DNA from: Erythrobacteraceae bacterium
GTDB lineage: Bacteria > Pseudomonadota > Alphaproteobacteria > Sphingomonadales > Sphingomonadaceae
Direction of reading: 5' to 3'
DNA: 64,000 bases
NCBI GenBank assembly: GCA_027489065.1
Contig: JAIYAM010000032.1
Span: forward strand, 19,090-83,089
Position 1 is the stretch's first letter, and every line of letters begins with the position of its first letter. The position numbers and the translations under genes are program-made. Below, one piece after another: positions 1 through 10,917 of the stretch. The notes beneath the pieces were generated by a model. The model was not told the origin of the DNA and ran no database searches. It saw only the letters and a list, made by a program, of their open reading frames with translations.

Positions 1-606
1 CGTCCGTCCATCGAACTGCCCGCCAAGGGCAGGCCGATCTGGCCCGGCGGCAAGTGGAGCCGGGTGACCAACATGACCGTCGGCTTCGGCCACGGGTTGG
101 CCGTGACCCCGCTGCACCTTGCCTCCGCCTACGCCGCGATGGTCAATGGCGGGATCTGGCGGCCGAGCACGCTCATGAAGCTCGCACCCGCCGACGTGCC
201 GCGCGGCAAGCGCGTCTTCAAGGAATCGACCTCGTCGCGGATGCGCCAGATGCTGCGCATGATCTCGCTCTACGGCACCGGCAAGAGCGCCGATGCGCCC
301 GGCTACCGCGTGGGCGGCAAGACCGGCTCCGCCGAAAAGGCGGGCGTGGGCGGGTACAACAAGACCGCGCTGGTCTCCTCCTTCGCCGCCGCCTTCCCGA
401 TGGACGCGCCGCGCTATGTCGTGGTGGTGGTGGTCGACGAGCCCAAGGGCACGATGGCCTCGAGCTTCCAGCGCACCGCCGCCTTCACCTCGGCTCCGAT
501 CGTCGGCAAGCTCGTGCCCCGCATCGGCCCGATGCTCGGCGTCCAGCCCGACGACACGCGCGATGTCGACATCTCGGACCTGCGCTATCTGGTGGATCAC
601 AAGTGA
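1..606 (+). CDS. ftsI: Peptidoglycan D,D-transpeptidase FtsI (PBP3), 3' part
   Basis: The reading frame is open from base 1, so the 5' end lies outside the window; 201 C-terminal residues are visible. They are the end of a penicillin-binding transpeptidase domain: the KTG box (KTGS) is at visible residues 107-110, preceded by VGG and followed by the usual closing region of class B PBPs. FtsI crosslinks septal peptidoglycan on the periplasmic side of the divisome. The position directly before murE is the standard dcw order. The stop TGA (604-606) overlaps the GTG start of murE (603), so the two are probably translationally coupled. The SxxK and SxN motifs are upstream and not visible. Confidence 0.93.
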   Translation, partial: RPSIELPAKGRPIWPGGKWSRVTNMTVGFGHGLAVTPLHLASAYAAMVNGGIWRPSTLMKLAPADVPRGKRVFKESTSSRMRQMLRMISLYGTGKSADAPGYRVGGKTGSAEKAGVGGYNKTALVSSFAAAFPMDAPRYVVVVVVDEPKGTMASSFQRTAAFTSAPIVGKLVPRIGPMLGVQPDDTRDVDISDLRYLVDHK

Positions 607-2096
607 GGCTCGGCGAGCTTCTGACGATTGCCGGGCTGCCCTTAGACGGGGCGGGCGATGCTGCCGTCACCGGCTTCGCCATCGATCACCGCAAGGTCGC
701 CCCCGGCACGGTGTTCGGCGCCTTCGAAGGCGCAAGCGTGAATGGCGAGGACTTCATCCCGGCTGCCCTCGAAGCGGGCGCGATTGCGGTTGTCGCGCGG
801 CCCGAGGCGAAGGTCGAAGGCGCGCTGCACATCGCCGACGCCAACCCGCGCCGCGCCTTCGCGCGCCTCGCGGCGGGCTTCTTTGCGCCTTACCCCTCCA
901 CCATCGTCGCGGTGACCGGCACCAACGGCAAGACCTCCACCGTCGAGATGACCCGCCAGATCTGGCGCATGGCGGGCGAGCGCGCGGCAAGCATCGGGAC
1001 GCTCGGTGTCACCACGCCCGATGGCTCGGTCTCCACGGGGCTCACCACGCCTGACATCGTCACCTTCCTCGCCAACATGGCAGGCCTTGCGCGCGAGGGG
1101 GTGACCCATGTCGCCTACGAGGCTTCGAGCCACGGCCTCTCGCAATACCGCAACGAGGGGCTGAGCGTTGCGGCATCGGCCTTCACCAATTTCAGCCGCG
1201 ACCACCTCGACTACCACGGCACGATGGAGAACTACTTCGCGGCCAAGATGCGGCTGTTCACCGAGGTGGTCGCGCCCGGCAGCCCGGCGGTGATCCATGA
1301 TGCGGGCGAGGGTTCGGAGTGGACCGCGAAGGCCATCGCCGAGGCCGAGGCGCGCGGGCTCAGGGTGCTGAGCGTGGGCGAGGGCGGCAGTTTCCTGCGC
1401 CTGATCGCGCGCGAACCCGGACAGTTGGGACAGCTTCTTCACATCGAACATGAAGGCCAGACGCGGAAGGTCAATCTGCCGCTGATCGGCGCCTATCAGG
1501 CCGCCAATGCGCTGGTTTCGGCGGGCCTCGCGATGGCGACCGGGGTGTCGGCGTCGATGGCTCTCGATGCGCTCACCCGCCTCCAGCCGGTCCGCGGGCG
1601 CTTGGAGCGCGCCGCGCTCAATGCCGCAGGCGCGCCCGTCTATGTCGATTATGCCCACACGCCCGATGCGCTCGAAGCCGCCATCGCCGCGCTGCGCCCC
1701 CATGTGGCGGACGGCGGGCGGCTGATCGTCGTCTTCGGTGCGGGCGGGGACCGCGACGCGGGCAAGCGCCCCGAGATGGGCGCGGTCGCCGCGCGCGCCG
1801 CCGATCTCGCGTTCGTCACCGACGACAATCCGCGCTCCGAGGATCCCGCCGCGATCCGCGCCGCGATCCTCGCAGGCGCCTCGAGCGGCGCCTTGCGCGA
1901 CATCGGCGACCGCCGCGCGGCCATCGCCGCCGCAATTGGGGAAGCCGGGCCGCACGACATTGTGCTGATCGCCGGCAAAGGCCACGAACAGGGTCAGATA
2001 TTCGGATCTGGAGAGACCATGCGGATCGAAGCTTTCGACGATGTCGAAGTGGCGCGCGCTTGCGCCGGAGGACGTTTGTCCGGAGATTTGGGCTGA
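603..2096 (+). CDS. murE: UDP-N-acetylmuramoyl-L-alanyl-D-glutamate--2,6-diaminopimelate ligase
   Basis: Cytoplasmic Mur ligase (497 aa, normal length) that adds meso-diaminopimelate to UDP-MurNAc-L-Ala-D-Glu using ATP. The ATP loop GTNGKT is at residues 106-111. DNPR at 408-411 is the signature that selects meso-DAP over lysine, so the peptidoglycan is DAP-type. The frame stays open to position 54, but that upstream part is out-of-frame ftsI sequence. The GTG at 603 overlaps the ftsI stop and gives the family N-terminus, so it is chosen as start. It ends in a TGATG overlap with murF. Confidence 0.95.
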   Translation: MRLGELLTIAGLPLDGAGDAAVTGFAIDHRKVAPGTVFGAFEGASVNGEDFIPAALEAGAIAVVARPEAKVEGALHIADANPRRAFARLAAGFFAPYPSTIVAVTGTNGKTSTVEMTRQIWRMAGERAASIGTLGVTTPDGSVSTGLTTPDIVTFLANMAGLAREGVTHVAYEASSHGLSQYRNEGLSVAASAFTNFSRDHLDYHGTMENYFAAKMRLFTEVVAPGSPAVIHDAGEGSEWTAKAIAEAEARGLRVLSVGEGGSFLRLIAREPGQLGQLLHIEHEGQTRKVNLPLIGAYQAANALVSAGLAMATGVSASMALDALTRLQPVRGRLERAALNAAGAPVYVDYAHTPDALEAAIAALRPHVADGGRLIVVFGAGGDRDAGKRPEMGAVAARAADLAFVTDDNPRSEDPAAIRAAILAGASSGALRDIGDRRAAIAAAIGEAGPHDIVLIAGKGHEQGQIFGSGETMRIEAFDDVEVARACAGGRLSGDLG

Positions 2097-3574
2097 TGAA
2101 CGCGCCGCTCGCTCACCCGATGCTGCACCAATGGCCCGTCACCCCGCGCGACGCGCTCCCGCTGGCGCTGTGGAGCGCCGCCGAGATCGAGGTGGCCACC
2201 GGCGGCATCGCCAGCCACGACTTCCAGGCTGCGGGCGTCGAGATGGACTCGCGCGATGTGAAGCCGGGCGATGTCTTCGTGGCGCTCAAGGGCGAGGCGA
2301 TGGACGGTCACAGGTTCATCGAAGCCGCCTTCGCCAAGGGCGCGGTTGCCGCGATCGTCGACCGGCCGGTCGACTTCCCCCACGTGCTCGTCGCGGACAC
2401 CACCAAGGCGCTGCACGATCTCGCCCACGCCGCGCGCGACCGTGCGGTGGAAGCCGTGCGTATCGGCATCACCGGCTCGGTCGGCAAGACCGGCGTGAAG
2501 GAGGCGATCTTCGCCTGCCTCGACCGCGCCAGCCGAGGCGCGGCGCATCGCTCGGTGCGCAGCTACAACAACCATGTCGGCGTGCCGCTGAGCCTCGCGC
2601 GGATGCCGGCGCGCAGCCGCTTCGGCGTCTTCGAGATGGGCATGAACCACGCCGGCGAGATCGCGCCGCTCAGTGCGCATGCCCGCCCGCACGTGGCGCT
2701 GATCACCACCATCGCGCCCGCGCATATCGAGAACCTCGGCAGCCTCGAGGCGATTGCCGACGAGAAGTCGCAGATCTTCACCGGGCTCGTCCCCGGCGGC
2801 ATCGCGATCATTCCTGCCGACAGCGAGTGGGCTGAACGGATGATCGGCCATGCCAAGGCGCTTGGCGCGCATATCGTGACCTTCGGACGCGCAGCGAGCG
2901 CCGATGTGCGGCTGCTCGACGCCATTCCGGCGGCGGGTGGCGGTTCGCTCGTCACCGCCGATCTGGGCGACCGGCGCATCTGTTACACCATCGCGGAGCC
3001 GGGCGAGCACTGGATCGTCAACTCGCTGGGCGTCATGGCCGCGGTGCGCGCAGCGGGCGGGGACCTTGCCAGCGCAGGGCTGGCGCTTGCCGAGATGGGC
3101 GGGCTCAAGGGCCGCGGCGCTCGGCACACCATTGCCGTGCCGGGCGGCACCGCGCTGCTGATCGACGAGAGCTACAACGCCAACCCCGCATCCATGCGCG
3201 CAACATTGAAAGCGCTTGCCGCCACACCCGCCCAGCGGCGCATCGCGGTGCTGGGCAGCATGAAGGAGTTGGGCGACTTTGCGCAAGGCTTCCACCGCCA
3301 GCTTGCCGAGCCGATCATCGAGGCGGGCGTGACCCACGCGATCCTCGTCGGCGACGAGATGGCCGCGCTGGCGGACGAACTGGGGAAAGGTGGAAAGCCC
3401 TCGCTTGGCAAGGCGCTTGGCTTCGCGCATTGCGGGACGCCTGCCGAAGCAATCGCTGCGCTTACGAATTTCGGCCTTTCGGCAGGAGATGCGGTGCTGG
3501 TGAAGGGTTCCAATTCAGTCGGATTGGGCAGGCTCGTGGCACATTTTACCGAGGACGCCCGCGCGGGAGGCTGA
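2096..3574 (+). CDS. murF: UDP-N-acetylmuramoyl-tripeptide--D-alanyl-D-alanine ligase
   Basis: Cytoplasmic Mur ligase of 492 aa that attaches D-Ala-D-Ala to UDP-MurNAc-tripeptide, producing the pentapeptide precursor. The nucleotide loop GSVGKT lies at residues 127-132. The family motif DESYNANP at 357-364 precedes the C-terminal domain. The start ATG shares one base with the murE stop (TGATG), the usual coupling in this cluster. The N-terminal domain has the MurF substrate-binding pattern with SRDVKPGD. A 35-base gap separates it from mraY, one of the few non-overlapping junctions in the run. Confidence 0.95.
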   Translation: MNAPLAHPMLHQWPVTPRDALPLALWSAAEIEVATGGIASHDFQAAGVEMDSRDVKPGDVFVALKGEAMDGHRFIEAAFAKGAVAAIVDRPVDFPHVLVADTTKALHDLAHAARDRAVEAVRIGITGSVGKTGVKEAIFACLDRASRGAAHRSVRSYNNHVGVPLSLARMPARSRFGVFEMGMNHAGEIAPLSAHARPHVALITTIAPAHIENLGSLEAIADEKSQIFTGLVPGGIAIIPADSEWAERMIGHAKALGAHIVTFGRAASADVRLLDAIPAAGGGSLVTADLGDRRICYTIAEPGEHWIVNSLGVMAAVRAAGGDLASAGLALAEMGGLKGRGARHTIAVPGGTALLIDESYNANPASMRATLKALAATPAQRRIAVLGSMKELGDFAQGFHRQLAEPIIEAGVTHAILVGDEMAALADELGKGGKPSLGKALGFAHCGTPAEAIAALTNFGLSAGDAVLVKGSNSVGLGRLVAHFTEDARAGG

Positions 3575-3609
3575 GGCCCGCGAGGTTGCGGGCACCAAAG
3601 GAAGACTGA

Positions 3610-4680
3610 ATGCTCTATCTGCTTGCCGAATGGCTTGGCTTCGAAGGCATCCTCAATCTGGTGCGCTACCAGACCTTCCGTGCCGGTGCGACGCTGGTGA
3701 CGGCGCTGCTGATCGGCCTGATCATCGGACCGCGCTTCATCAACCTCCTGCGCGTGCGCCAGGGCAAGGGCCAGCCGATCCGCGAGGACGGGCCGCAGTC
3801 GCACCTTGCCAAGCGCGGTACGCCGACGATGGGCGGACTGATGATCCTCGTCTCGCTGACGCTTTCGCTGCTGATCTGGATGAACCTTGCCAGCCCCTTC
3901 GTCTGGGCGTGCTTCGCGGTGACGATCGGGTTCGGGGTGATCGGCTTCCTCGACGATTACGACAAGGTCTCGAAGAACAGCCACGCGGGCGTGCCCGGAC
4001 GGGTGCGGCTGGCCGGCGAGTTCGTGGTGGCGGGGATCGCCTCCTGGCTGATCGTCAGCCAGATCAACACCAACCTCTATCTGCCCTTCCTGACCGGCGT
4101 CAGCATTCCGCTGGGGCCAGCCTATTACGTCTTCGCGGCGATCGTGATCGTCGGCGCCGGCAATGCGGTGAACTTGACCGACGGGCTTGATGGCCTCGCG
4201 ATCATGCCGGTGATCATCGCCGCGGGTACCTTTGCGATCATCTGCTATCTGGCAGGGCGCGCCGATTACAGCGCCTATCTCGGCATCCCGCATGTGCCGG
4301 GCGCAGGCGACCTTGCGATCTTCTGCGCGGCGATCATGGGGGCGGGCCTCGCCTTCCTGTGGTTCAACGCGCCGCCCGCCGCGGTGTTCATGGGCGACAC
4401 CGGTTCGCTGGCCCTCGGCGGCGCGCTCGGTGCGATAGCGGTCGCCTCGCACCACGAGGTCGTGCTGGCAATCGTCGGCGGATTGTTCGTGCTCGAGGCG
4501 GTGAGCGTCATCGTTCAGGTCTTCTGGTTCAAGCGCACCGGCAAGCGCGTCTTCAAGATGGCCCCGATCCACCACCACTTCGAACAGCTCGGCTGGAGCG
4601 AGAGCAAGGTCGTGATCCGCTTCTGGATCATCGCCATCGTGCTCGCGCTGATCGGGCTTTCGACGCTGAAACTGCGATAG
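3610..4680 (+). CDS. mraY: Phospho-N-acetylmuramoyl-pentapeptide transferase MraY
   Basis: Integral membrane enzyme (356 aa, about ten hydrophobic segments) that transfers phospho-MurNAc-pentapeptide to undecaprenyl phosphate to make lipid I. Visible family motifs are the Asp pair DDYDK starting at residue 115, the loop [10 protein letters not shown] near 183-192 and the HHHF signature at 321-324. Length and motif order match the PNPT family. It follows murF after 35 bases that include GGAAGA just upstream of ATG 3610. Confidence 0.96.
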   Translation: MLYLLAEWLGFEGILNLVRYQTFRAGATLVTALLIGLIIGPRFINLLRVRQGKGQPIREDGPQSHLAKRGTPTMGGLMILVSLTLSLLIWMNLASPFVWACFAVTIGFGVIGFLDDYDKVSKNSHAGVPGRVRLAGEFVVAGIASWLIVSQINTNLYLPFLTGVSIPLGPAYYVFAAIVIVGAGNAVNLTDGLDGLAIMPVIIAAGTFAIICYLAGRADYSAYLGIPHVPGAGDLAIFCAAIMGAGLAFLWFNAPPAAVFMGDTGSLALGGALGAIAVASHHEVVLAIVGGLFVLEAVSVIVQVFWFKRTGKRVFKMAPIHHHFEQLGWSESKVVIRFWIIAIVLALIGLSTLKLR

Positions 4681-4696
4681 GGGAGGGGCGCGCGGC

Positions 4697-6067
4697 GTGA
4701 TCACTTCCCCCGCCTTCAAGGGAAAGCGCTACGCAGTGCTCGGCCTCGCGCGCTCGGGCGCGGCGGCGGCCGAGACCTTGCTGGCGAGCGGGGCGGAAGT
4801 GATCGGCTGGGATCGCCAGCCGCACGCGCGTGAAGTCTTCGAAGGCCGCTGCCGGTTGATCGACCCGCTGGAGCTCGACCTGACCGGCTTTGCGGGCGTG
4901 GTCGTGTCGCCCGGCGTGCCGCTCAACACCCATCCCATCGGCCCGCACGTGTGGCAATATGGCCTGCCCGTGATCGGCGACATCGAACTCTTCGCCCATG
5001 CCCGCGAGAGCCTGCCGCCGCACAAGGTCGTCGGCATCACCGGCACCAACGGCAAGTCGACCACCACCGCGCTCGTCCACCACATCCTCGTGACTGCTGG
5101 CGTGCCGACGGTGATGGGGGGGAATATCGGCGATCCGATCCTCGGGCAGGAGCCCTTGCCGGAGGGCGGGGTCTATGTGCTCGAATTGTCGAGCTTCCAG
5201 ATCGACCTCACCTTCACGCTCGATTGCGACGTCGCCGCGCTCACCAACATCACGCCCGATCACCTGGATCGCTATGCAAGCTTCGAGGCCTACGCCGCCG
5301 CGAAGGAGCGCCTGTTCCTGATGCAGGCGAGCGGCACGGCGATCATCTGCGACGAGGACGCGCCGAGCCTCGCCATCGCGGACCGCGTGGCGGCGGAGGG
5401 CAAGCCGCTGGTGCGGGTGAAGACTGCCGATCTCGATGCGGCGGGGCTGGCAGAGGGGCGCTCGCCCTCGCTGGCGGGTCCGCACAATGCCCAGAACGCG
5501 GCCGTCGCGGTTGCGATCTGCCGCAAGCTGGGCCTGACCGACGCGCAGATCGCAGCCGGCCTCGCCTCCTACCGCGGCCTGCCACACCGCATGGAGCGGG
5601 TCTGCGAGGCCAAGGGCGTCGTCTACATCAACGACAGCAAGGCGACCAACGCCGCTTCCGCCGCTCCGGCCCTCGCCGCCTTCCCGCCGGACAGCGCGAT
5701 CAACGAAGGCGCCCCCCGCATTCACTGGATCGTCGGCGGGTTGCCCAAGGAAGACGGCCTCGGGGCCTGCGCCGACCACCTCGGCAATGTCGCGGCCGCC
5801 TACACCGTGGGCGAGGCCGGGCCGATGTTCGCCGATCTGCTCGAGGGGCAGGTGAAGGTCGAACGCTGCGAGCTGATCAGCGAGGCGGTGCGCCGCGCCG
5901 AGGAAGCGGCGCGTCCCGGCGAGGTGGTGCTCCTGTCGCCGGCCTGCGCCTCCTATGACCAGTTCCGCGACTACGAGAAACGCGGGCACCACTTCCGCCA
6001 GATGGTGGGCGTGATCACCGGCTGCGACACCTGCGACGAAGTTTCGGCACGGAGCCTCGCCTCGTGA
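4697..6067 (+). CDS. murD: UDP-N-acetylmuramoyl-L-alanine--D-glutamate ligase
   Basis: Cytoplasmic Mur ligase (456 aa) that adds D-glutamate to UDP-MurNAc-L-Ala. The N-terminal Rossmann part (VLGLARSG) is followed by GTNGKST at residues 116-122 and the HRME/NDSKATN region of the central and C-terminal domains. The start is GTG at 4697 with a G-rich ribosome site (GGGGAGGGG) about 8 bases upstream; no better ATG fits the conserved N-terminus. The stop at 6065-6067 overlaps the GTG start of ftsW (GTGA). Confidence 0.95.
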   Translation: MITSPAFKGKRYAVLGLARSGAAAAETLLASGAEVIGWDRQPHAREVFEGRCRLIDPLELDLTGFAGVVVSPGVPLNTHPIGPHVWQYGLPVIGDIELFAHARESLPPHKVVGITGTNGKSTTTALVHHILVTAGVPTVMGGNIGDPILGQEPLPEGGVYVLELSSFQIDLTFTLDCDVAALTNITPDHLDRYASFEAYAAAKERLFLMQASGTAIICDEDAPSLAIADRVAAEGKPLVRVKTADLDAAGLAEGRSPSLAGPHNAQNAAVAVAICRKLGLTDAQIAAGLASYRGLPHRMERVCEAKGVVYINDSKATNAASAAPALAAFPPDSAINEGAPRIHWIVGGLPKEDGLGACADHLGNVAAAYTVGEAGPMFADLLEGQVKVERCELISEAVRRAEEAARPGEVVLLSPACASYDQFRDYEKRGHHFRQMVGVITGCDTCDEVSARSLAS

Positions 6068-7293
6068 CCGCCCCGATCTACTCGCCCGCCATGCGCGGCA
6101 GCGGGAACTTCCTGCCGCCCGTCCCCGTGCAGCGCCGCTGGCGCGACATGGTGCGGGTGTGGTGGCGCGAGATCGACAAGGTGCTGTTGCTGCTGATCAT
6201 GGTCCTGATGGGGATCGGCATGATTGCAGTCGCCGCCGCCTCGCCCGCGAGCGCGGACCAGCTCTCGACCGCCAAGGAGCGGGTGGGCGACTTCATGTTC
6301 TTCAAGCGGCACATCGTCTTCCAGCTGATGGGGCTGGCAGTCATGATCGGCCTATCCTTCCTCAGCCGCGAGTCCGCGCGGCGGCTCGGCATTCTGGTGG
6401 GCGCGATCATGCTCGCGCTGCTCTTCGTCGTCCCATTCATCGGCGAGGAGAAGAACGGCGCGCGGCGCTGGATCAATGTCGGCATGTCCTTGCAGCCGTC
6501 CGAGTTCCTCAAGCCCGGCTTCGCGATCATCTGCGCATGGGTGCTGAGCTGGAAGGTGCGCGACCCGAACCTGCCGGTGATCTGGTACGTGAGCGCCTTC
6601 TTCGGGTTGATCGCGGGACTGCTGATGCTCCAGCCGAACCTCGGCGATGCGATCCTGTTCGGCGGGATCTGGCTGGTCATGGTGCTGCTTGCGGGGATGC
6701 CGTGGCAGCGGCTCGCGGTGATGGGCGGCGCGGGCGTCGTCGGCCTCACGCTGGCCTACATGTTCTATGACAACGCACGCCACCGCATCGACGGCTTCCT
6801 TGGTGGCGGCACGGCCTTCGACCAGGTCGACCTCGCCCAGCGAACCATCACGGCGGGCGGCTGGACCGGCACCGGCCTGTGGCTCGGGATGCGCAAGATG
6901 AACCTGCCCGAGGCGCATACCGACTACATCTTCTCGGTGATCGGCGAGGAATTCGGGCTGATCATGTGCGCCGTCATCGTGGTGCTCTACTGCGCGCTGG
7001 TGATGCGCGCGCTGACCCGGCTGGTGGGCGAGGACAACCTCTTCGCACTGCTCGCAGGCGCGGGGCTCATCACCCAGTTCGGCGGTCAGGCGTTCATCAA
7101 CATCCTCGTGAACCTCAAGCTGTTCCCCTCCAAGGGCATGACCCTGCCGCTGATCTCCTATGGCGGCTCATCGACACTGGCGGTGTGCTTCACGCTTGGG
7201 CTATTGCTGGCGATCACCCGGCGCAATCCCTTCCTCGCCCGCGAGGGAGGCACTTTGCGCGACCTGATCGAACGCAAGGAGGAACGCCCATGA
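6064..7293 (+). CDS. ftsW: SEDS-family peptidoglycan glycosyltransferase FtsW
   Basis: Polytopic membrane protein (409 aa, about ten TM segments) of the SEDS family. It polymerises lipid II at the septum together with FtsI. A cytoplasmic N-terminal stretch of about 40 residues precedes the first TM. Conserved features include QPSEFLKP after the second extracytoplasmic loop and the late SYGGSS motif. The GTG start overlaps the murD stop; the end overlaps murG as ATGA. Partnership with FtsI, encoded five genes upstream, is known for the family. Confidence 0.94.
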   Translation: MTAPIYSPAMRGSGNFLPPVPVQRRWRDMVRVWWREIDKVLLLLIMVLMGIGMIAVAAASPASADQLSTAKERVGDFMFFKRHIVFQLMGLAVMIGLSFLSRESARRLGILVGAIMLALLFVVPFIGEEKNGARRWINVGMSLQPSEFLKPGFAIICAWVLSWKVRDPNLPVIWYVSAFFGLIAGLLMLQPNLGDAILFGGIWLVMVLLAGMPWQRLAVMGGAGVVGLTLAYMFYDNARHRIDGFLGGGTAFDQVDLAQRTITAGGWTGTGLWLGMRKMNLPEAHTDYIFSVIGEEFGLIMCAVIVVLYCALVMRALTRLVGEDNLFALLAGAGLITQFGGQAFINILVNLKLFPSKGMTLPLISYGGSSTLAVCFTLGLLLAITRRNPFLAREGGTLRDLIERKEERP

Positions 7294-8513
7294 CCAGCGA
7301 CGTCCGCAGCGGAGCGACCCGCCACTACGTCCTCGCCGCAGGCGGCACCGGCGGCCACCTCATTCCCGCCTTCGCGCTCGCGGCCGAGCTCCACAGCCGC
7401 GGCCACCACGTCGCGCTGATCACCGACGAGCGCGGGGCGATGCTCCCCGGCAAGCCCAAGTTCCTGCCCGCCCACGTTCTGCCCGCCGGCCGCTTCGGCA
7501 AGAACCCGCTCGGCTGGATCGCCGGCGTGCGCGCGGTGCTCGAGGGGCGCTCGATGGCGCTGCGCCTGTTCGAGAGCTTCGAGCCTTCCGCGATCGTCGG
7601 CTTCGGCGGCTATCCCGCACTGCCTGCGCTGCTTGCCGCGATCTCCGCCAGGCTGCCGAGCGTCGTCCACGAACAGAACGCGGTGCTGGGTCGGGTCAAC
7701 CGGCTGCTTGCAGGCCGCGTCGATGCGATCGCGACCTCCTACGAGGCGGTCGACCGGCTCAAGCCCAAGTTCGCTTCCAAGGTCCACCTCACCGGCAACC
7801 CGGTCCGCGCCGAGGTGCTGGCCTTGCGCGAACAGGACTTCCCCGCCTTTACCGAAGAGAGCCTGCTGCGCATCCTCGTGACCGGCGGATCGCAGGGCGC
7901 GCGGGTGCTGTCCGAGGTGGTGCCCGATGGCCTCGCCATGCTTCCCCCGGCGCTGCGCCAGCGGTTGCAGGTCACCCAGCAATGCCGCCCCGAGGATCTT
8001 GAAGCGGTCCGCAAGCGCTATGCCGAGCATGACATTCCCGCCGAACTCGGCACCTATTTCGAGGACATGCACGAGCGGCTCGCCGATGCGCACCTGTTCA
8101 TCGGCCGCGCGGGCGCATCGACCATCGCCGAGCTGACCGCCGTCGGCCGCCCTGCGATCCTCGTCCCGCTACCCATCGCCACCGACGATCACCAGGCGGT
8201 CAACACCCGCGAGATGGTCAAGGCCGGCGGGGCGCGGATGATCCGGCAGGAGGCGTTCCAGCCCAAGGAGCTCGCCAAGCAGATTCAGGCTATGGCGATG
8301 AATCCGCAGAGCCTCGCCAATGCCGCGCACTGCGCCTTCAACTGCGGAAGGCCCGATGCGGCAAGGGATCTCGCGGACCTCGTCGAGAGCATGAGCGGGA
8401 TCGATCTCATGGACGTGATCCGCGTCGGCGAGACGGCGCCTTCCGCGGCCACCGCTACCCGGCCCGTAACCGGCACGGCGCGCAAGGCGGCAAAGGACCG
8501 GGTGAAGCCATGA
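7290..8513 (+). CDS. murG: UDP-GlcNAc--lipid I N-acetylglucosaminyltransferase MurG
   Basis: Peripheral inner-membrane GT28 enzyme (407 aa) that converts lipid I to lipid II. The acceptor-site loop GGTGGH lies at residues 18-23; the donor-domain motif GGSQGAR follows in the second half, then the [11 protein letters not shown] and AGASTIAE signatures. ATG 7290 overlaps the ftsW stop (ATGA). A C-terminal tail rich in Ala, Thr and Lys (last ~30 residues) extends beyond the usual catalytic fold. It ends in an ATGA overlap with murC. Confidence 0.95.
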   Translation: MTSDVRSGATRHYVLAAGGTGGHLIPAFALAAELHSRGHHVALITDERGAMLPGKPKFLPAHVLPAGRFGKNPLGWIAGVRAVLEGRSMALRLFESFEPSAIVGFGGYPALPALLAAISARLPSVVHEQNAVLGRVNRLLAGRVDAIATSYEAVDRLKPKFASKVHLTGNPVRAEVLALREQDFPAFTEESLLRILVTGGSQGARVLSEVVPDGLAMLPPALRQRLQVTQQCRPEDLEAVRKRYAEHDIPAELGTYFEDMHERLADAHLFIGRAGASTIAELTAVGRPAILVPLPIATDDHQAVNTREMVKAGGARMIRQEAFQPKELAKQIQAMAMNPQSLANAAHCAFNCGRPDAARDLADLVESMSGIDLMDVIRVGETAPSAATATRPVTGTARKAAKDRVKP

Positions 8514-9940
8514 AGGGCGTCGGCACGGACATCGGCACCATCCATTTCGTCGGTATCGGCGGGATCGGCATGTCCGGCATCGCCGAGGTGATGCACAACC
8601 TCGGCTACAAGGTCCAAGGGTCCGACATCGCGGAAGGCCCCAGCGTCGAGCGCCTGCGGGCGCGCGGCATCACCGTCCATGTCGGCCATGTGCGCGAGAA
8701 CGTCGAGGGCGTGGCGGTGGTGGTCACGTCCACGGCCGTGCGCCGCACCAACCCCGAAGTCGCCGCCGCTCTGGAAGCGCGCATCCCCGTGGTGCGCCGC
8801 GCCGAGATGCTCGCCGAGCTGATGCGCCTGAAGTCCACCGTCGCGGTGGCGGGAACCCACGGCAAGACCACCACCACCAGCATGATCGCGACGCTTCTGG
8901 ATGCCGGCGGGATTGACCCCACGGTGATCAACGGCGGGATCATCGAGCAATACGGCTCCAACGCGCGGCTCGGCGATTCTGACTGGATGGTCGTGGAAGC
9001 CGACGAGAGCGACGGGAGCTTCCTGCGGCTGGACGGCACCATCGCGGTCGTCACCAACATCGATCCCGAACACCTCGACCACTACGGCGATTTCGACGGG
9101 GTGAAGCGCGCCTTCGTCGAGTTCATCCACAACGTGCCCTTCTACGGCGCGGCGGTGCTGTGCGTCGATCACCCGGTGGTGCAGGCGGTGATCGGCGAAG
9201 TGCGCGATCGCAAGGTCGTGACCTACGGTTTCTCGCTGCAGGCCGATATCTGCGGCGTCAATGTCCGCAGCGAGGACGGGGGCAACATCTTCGATGTGAT
9301 CGTCCGCCAGCGCGGACTCGAGGATCGCCGGATCGAGGGCGTGCACCTGCCCATGCCGGGCCGCCACAACGTACAGAACGCGCTTGCCGCCATCGCCGTG
9401 GCGATCGAGATGGGCTGTTCGGACGAGGTGATCCGCACCGGCTTTGCCCGCTTCGGCGGGGTGCGGCGGCGCTTCACCAAGGTAGGCTCGATCGCTCTGG
9501 ACGGCGGCGCGGTGACCGTGATCGACGACTACGCCCACCACCCGGTCGAAATCCGCGCCGTGCTGTCGGCCGCGCGCGAGGCGGTGGCTGACGGCGGCCG
9601 GGTGATCGCGGTCGCCCAGCCGCACCGCTATTCGCGCCTCAATGACCTGATGGACGCCTTCCAGTCCTGCTTCGACGATGCCGACATCGCCTTTGTCGCG
9701 CCGGTATATCCGGCAGGCGAGGAGCCGATCCCGGGTGTCGATCACGCCGCTCTTGTTGCCGGGATCAAGGCCCGCGGGCACCGCGCAGCGCGCGAGATCG
9801 CCGGGGCCGATGCTCTTGCGGATACGCTCGCGGGCGAGATCCAGCCCGGCGACATGGTAGTGTGCCTCGGCGCGGGCGACATCACGCGCTGGGCGGCGGG
9901 TCTTGCGCCTGCGATCACCGCCAGGCGGGGCACGGCATGA
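8510..9940 (+). CDS. murC: UDP-N-acetylmuramate--L-alanine ligase
   Basis: First Mur ligase (476 aa), joining L-Ala to UDP-MurNAc with ATP in the cytoplasm. The N-terminal UDP-binding loop GIGGIGMSG is at residues 15-23 and the ATP loop GTHGKT at 115-120. DDYAHHP in the C-terminal domain is the MurC/Mpl signature; the location inside dcw and absence of the Mpl N-terminus favour MurC. Translationally coupled at both ends through ATGA overlaps. Confidence 0.95.
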   Translation: MKGVGTDIGTIHFVGIGGIGMSGIAEVMHNLGYKVQGSDIAEGPSVERLRARGITVHVGHVRENVEGVAVVVTSTAVRRTNPEVAAALEARIPVVRRAEMLAELMRLKSTVAVAGTHGKTTTTSMIATLLDAGGIDPTVINGGIIEQYGSNARLGDSDWMVVEADESDGSFLRLDGTIAVVTNIDPEHLDHYGDFDGVKRAFVEFIHNVPFYGAAVLCVDHPVVQAVIGEVRDRKVVTYGFSLQADICGVNVRSEDGGNIFDVIVRQRGLEDRRIEGVHLPMPGRHNVQNALAAIAVAIEMGCSDEVIRTGFARFGGVRRRFTKVGSIALDGGAVTVIDDYAHHPVEIRAVLSAAREAVADGGRVIAVAQPHRYSRLNDLMDAFQSCFDDADIAFVAPVYPAGEEPIPGVDHAALVAGIKARGHRAAREIAGADALADTLAGEIQPGDMVVCLGAGDITRWAAGLAPAITARRGTA

Positions 9941-10917
9941 ACCAGCCCGGCGACACCTGGATCGAAGGCGGCGGCGCAGCCCCGACCTGTGCGGTCGAGG
10001 GCGGGGTGAGCGCGCCGGTGCCGCTCGAAGGCATCCGCGGCAAGCTCACCTGCAAGGCGCCGCTTGCGCCCTATACCTGGTTCAAGACCGGCGGCCCGGC
10101 CGACTGGCTGTTCGAACCCGCCGATCTTGAAGACCTGAAGCTGTTCCTCGAGCGGCTCGAAGGCGAGATCCCGGTCATGGCGCTGGGCCTCGGCTCGAAC
10201 ATGATCGTGCGCGACGGCGGGGTGCCGGGCGTGGTGGTGCGGCTCGGCAAGATGTTCGCGAAGGTCGAGCATACGGGTGAGATGGAGCTGACCTGCGGCG
10301 GCGGGGCGAGCGGCATTCTGGTCGCCTCGACCGCGCGCGACCTCGGCATTGCGGGCGTCGAATTCCTGCGCGGCATTCCCGGCACGGTCGGCGGCTTCGT
10401 GCGCATGAACGGCGGCGCCTATGGCCGTGAGGTCGCCGACGTGCTCGTCGACTGCGCGGTGATCCTGCCCGACGGCACCTTTGTGACGCTCACAGCAGCG
10501 GAGCTCGATTACGGCTACCGCCACTCGGCCCTGCCCGAAGGCGCGATCGTCGTCTCCGCCCGTTTCCACGGCCACCCGGGCGATCCCAAAGAGATTGGCG
10601 CAGAGATGGACCGCATCGCGAATGCGCGCGAGGCCAGCCAGCCGCTGCGCACCAAGACCGGCGGATCGACCTTCAAGAACCCCGACCCCGCCGTCTCGGG
10701 CGGGCGCAAGGCTTGGCAGCTGGTCGACGAGGCCGGGTGCCGCGGGCTGAAGCTCGGCGGCGCGCAGGTTTCGGAGAAGCACACCAACTTCCTCCTCAAC
10801 ACCGGCGACGCCACCAGCGCGGACATCGAGGGGCTGGGCGAGATGGTGCGCGACAAGGTCTACGCCGCAACCGGCGTGAGCCTCGAATGGGAAATTCAAA
10901 GAGTGGGACGCCCGTGA
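9937..10917 (+). CDS. murB: UDP-N-acetylenolpyruvoylglucosamine reductase
   Basis: FAD- and NADPH-dependent cytoplasmic enzyme (326 aa) that reduces UDP-GlcNAc-enolpyruvate to UDP-MurNAc. The FAD-binding region runs from [11 protein letters not shown] through [12 protein letters not shown] and [11 protein letters not shown]. The catalytic Ser sits in GGST (Ser244), and the terminal EWEIQRVG holds the conserved Glu. The short form lacking the E. coli-type insert makes it a type II MurB. The start ATG at 9937 overlaps the murC stop; the first ~35 residues are a variable extension. Confidence 0.95.
   Translation: MNQPGDTWIEGGGAAPTCAVEGGVSAPVPLEGIRGKLTCKAPLAPYTWFKTGGPADWLFEPADLEDLKLFLERLEGEIPVMALGLGSNMIVRDGGVPGVVVRLGKMFAKVEHTGEMELTCGGGASGILVASTARDLGIAGVEFLRGIPGTVGGFVRMNGGAYGREVADVLVDCAVILPDGTFVTLTAAELDYGYRHSALPEGAIVVSARFHGHPGDPKEIGAEMDRIANAREASQPLRTKTGGSTFKNPDPAVSGGRKAWQLVDEAGCRGLKLGGAQVSEKHTNFLLNTGDATSADIEGLGEMVRDKVYAATGVSLEWEIQRVGRP

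Noticed and set aside
54..602. Upstream extension of the murE frame
   Set aside because: It overlaps ftsI coding sequence, is Arg/Ala-rich and contains no MurE sequence; the GTG at 603 is the family start.
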